Shown: positions 62,804 to 64,000 of the stretch, one piece after another
Layout of the letters: each line of letters opens with the position of its first letter
Position numbering within the stretch: the stretch's first letter is position 1
NCBI RefSeq assembly: GCF_002843355.2
Contig: NZ_PJAI02000001.1
Span: 310,001 to 374,000, forward strand
Source of the DNA: Colwellia echini
GTDB lineage: Bacteria; Pseudomonadota; Gammaproteobacteria; Enterobacterales; Alteromonadaceae
Length of the DNA stretch: 64,000 nt
Direction of reading: 5' to 3'
Notes under the pieces: generated by a model
Told to the model about the DNA's origin: nothing
The model's input: only the letters and a program-made list of their open reading frames with translations
The model's database searches: none
Translations under genes and position numbers: made by a program

Positions 62804-63925
62804 TTAATTTAAATCAACTTTTAAAATACTATCGTGCGCCGTGATAAATAATTGTTTTTCATCAGCTGACAAAGCACAATTTGCGGAAAATTTTCCAGTA
62901 TTAATTTTTGCTAATAATTCACCATTTGCACTTAATAACCAAACACCACCCGGGGCTGTAGCGAATATTACGCCGCTAGAGTGAACTGCCATGCCATCAG
63001 GTACACCAATGTCATTATCAAGCTTATTAGTACTTGCATCATGAAGTAATTGTTTATTTACAACTGAGCCATCGTCTTCAATGTCGTAAGCAAACCAAAC
63101 GGGTGCTTGTTCATCAGATACCGCCACATAAAGCGTTTTATTATCAGGTGAAATTCCAATACCATTAGGGAACTTTATTGTTTCATCTATAACTGATAGC
63201 TTTCCCCAAGGTGTCAGACGGTATACGCCTTGAAATGTAAGCTCTTTGCGTTCGTCATCTAATTTATCTTTCAAACCGTAAGCAGGATCACTAAAATATA
63301 AATTTCCTTGCTGATCAAATACACCGTCATTGGGGCTATTTAATCTAAGCCCTTGATATGCACCAGCTAAAGTAGAAAACAGCGATTGCGGTTGATCTAG
63401 CGGCGCATTCATTATGGAAACACGACGATCTCCAGTTTGTAATAACACCAACTGATCTGACTGATTGAGCAATAAAGCGTTTGAACCTCCTAAATAGTCA
63501 CCTTCAACAAGATCTGTAGCCCCTGTTTTATTAAGGTAGACCGATAGTCCTGACTTTTCGTTGTATTGATAAATTTTATTATCAGGGATGTCTGAAAATA
63601 TTAAGGTGTCACTTTTGTTAAGCCAAAGTGGTCCTTCTGTCCATTTAAAACCGGTGGCTATCTCAACCACTTTACTTGAAGCATCTAAATAGGCTTTGGC
63701 GCTGTTATTAATGATTTCAATGCTGCCAAGTGTTTTGTATTGAGAGGTTACTTTTGCCAGAGGGTTATGATTCCCTCCCACTTTTTCAGTTGAAGTGTCA
63801 GTATTACTAGTCAATGAAGGATTGCTAGTATTAATGGATCTCTCTTGAGCACAACCACCTAATAAAATAAGCGCAAAGCCTCCAATTATAGATATTTCTT
63901 TTACGTTCTTGATACTTTTAAACAT
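62804..63925 (-). CDS. SMP-30/gluconolactonase-family lipoprotein
   Basis: A 373-residue lipoprotein (lipobox LLGGC, C25) with a six-bladed propeller of the SMP-30/gluconolactonase/LRE family (about 75-370). Family signatures include KWTEGPLWLNKSDTLIFSDI with the metal-ligand Glu, NSPNDGVFDQQGNLYFSDPAYG with the conserved Asn-Asp, and FPNGIGISPDNKTLYVA. These enzymes hydrolyse sugar lactones with a divalent metal. In this locus a periplasmic lactonase for galactono- or anhydrogalactono-lactone is conceivable, but this is inference. AGGAAG lies just upstream of the start. Confidence 0.87.
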   Translation of the reverse strand: MFKSIKNVKEISIIGGFALILLGGCAQERSINTSNPSLTSNTDTSTEKVGGNHNPLAKVTSQYKTLGSIEIINNSAKAYLDASSKVVEIATGFKWTEGPLWLNKSDTLIFSDIPDNKIYQYNEKSGLSVYLNKTGATDLVEGDYLGGSNALLLNQSDQLVLLQTGDRRVSIMNAPLDQPQSLFSTLAGAYQGLRLNSPNDGVFDQQGNLYFSDPAYGLKDKLDDERKELTFQGVYRLTPWGKLSVIDETIKFPNGIGISPDNKTLYVAVSDEQAPVWFAYDIEDDGSVVNKQLLHDASTNKLDNDIGVPDGMAVHSSGVIFATAPGGVWLLSANGELLAKINTGKFSANCALSADEKQLFITAHDSILKVDLN

Positions 63926-64000
63926 ATATACTTCCTTAAATATTTCCTCAACCTTAATCCATAAGAATCATTAATATTTATTATATTTATACCAAATGAA

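Noticed and set aside
1-64000. tRNA, rRNA genes or prophage
   Set aside because: No tRNA-like cloverleaf, rRNA stretch or phage structural genes noticed on reading.

Overview
The window is AT-rich DNA from a marine, agar-degrading gammaproteobacterium. The protein types (TonB-dependent receptor with a neighbouring tryptophan-halogenase-like protein and SapC, GH50 and GH96 agarases, several S1 sulfatases, Na+/sugar symporter) and the base composition fit Alteromonadales, most likely Colwelliaceae (Colwellia/Thalassotalea type). This placement is inference from gene content. Almost the whole window is one large red-algal galactan (agar/porphyran) utilisation locus, interrupted by small mobile-element remnants.

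Layout. 1-2.4 kb: 5' part of a Tat-exported PhoD-like phosphatase that runs off the left edge on the minus strand. 2.8-9.6 kb: GH2 beta-galactosidase, SSS sodium/sugar symporter and a secreted FG-GAP/ASPIC-UnbV propeller protein. 9.8-13.9 kb: FdhD, a YdeP/FdhF-type molybdopterin oxidoreductase and a HAD phosphatase. 14.5-22.6 kb: two tandem multidomain proteins with the architecture of GH96 alpha-agarases, one secreted with CBM6 modules and Thr-Pro linkers, one lipoprotein with six thrombospondin type 3 repeats. 22.8-26.6 kb (minus): NHL-type propeller, phytanoyl-CoA dioxygenase-like oxygenase and MFS sugar porter. 27.2-38.2 kb: three GH50 lipoprotein agarases, a sulfatase and a GH29 alpha-L-fucosidase-like lipoprotein. 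38.4-41.0 kb: IS1634-type transposase remnant, orphan solute-binding protein and IclR regulator. 41.5-46.0 kb: a four-gene operon that appears to carry every step from 3,6-anhydro-L-galactose to 2-keto-3-deoxy-gluconate. 46.3-51.1 kb: a second, much larger FG-GAP lipoprotein followed by a 5'-truncated group II intron. 51.2-56.8 kb: three more sulfatases and an SDR. 57-63.9 kb (minus): SapC, tryptophan-halogenase-like flavoprotein, TonB-dependent receptor and an SMP-30/gluconolactonase lipoprotein.

How the genes could work together. Surface and periplasmic enzymes cut agarose at both linkages: alpha-1,3 (GH96) and beta-1,4 (GH50). Sulfatases and GH29 would remove decorations. GH2 would trim galactose from agaro-oligosaccharides. 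The TonB receptor, SSS symporter and MFS porter would bring products in, and the 41.5-46 kb operon would oxidise and isomerise anhydrogalactose into KDG. KDG kinase/aldolase, a GH117 neoagarobiose hydrolase and a formylglycine-generating enzyme are not in the window.

The strongest signal outside the genes is a palindrome, TTGTTAACAA, found seven times in perfect form and several more times with one or two mismatches. Nearly every copy lies in the upstream region of a locus gene or operon. It is probably the operator of a single galactan regulon. The only recognisable regulator here is the IclR protein, divergent from the anhydrogalactose operon, but the link is unproven. A second non-coding signal is a family of about 200-bp intergenic elements with matching termini (four copies).
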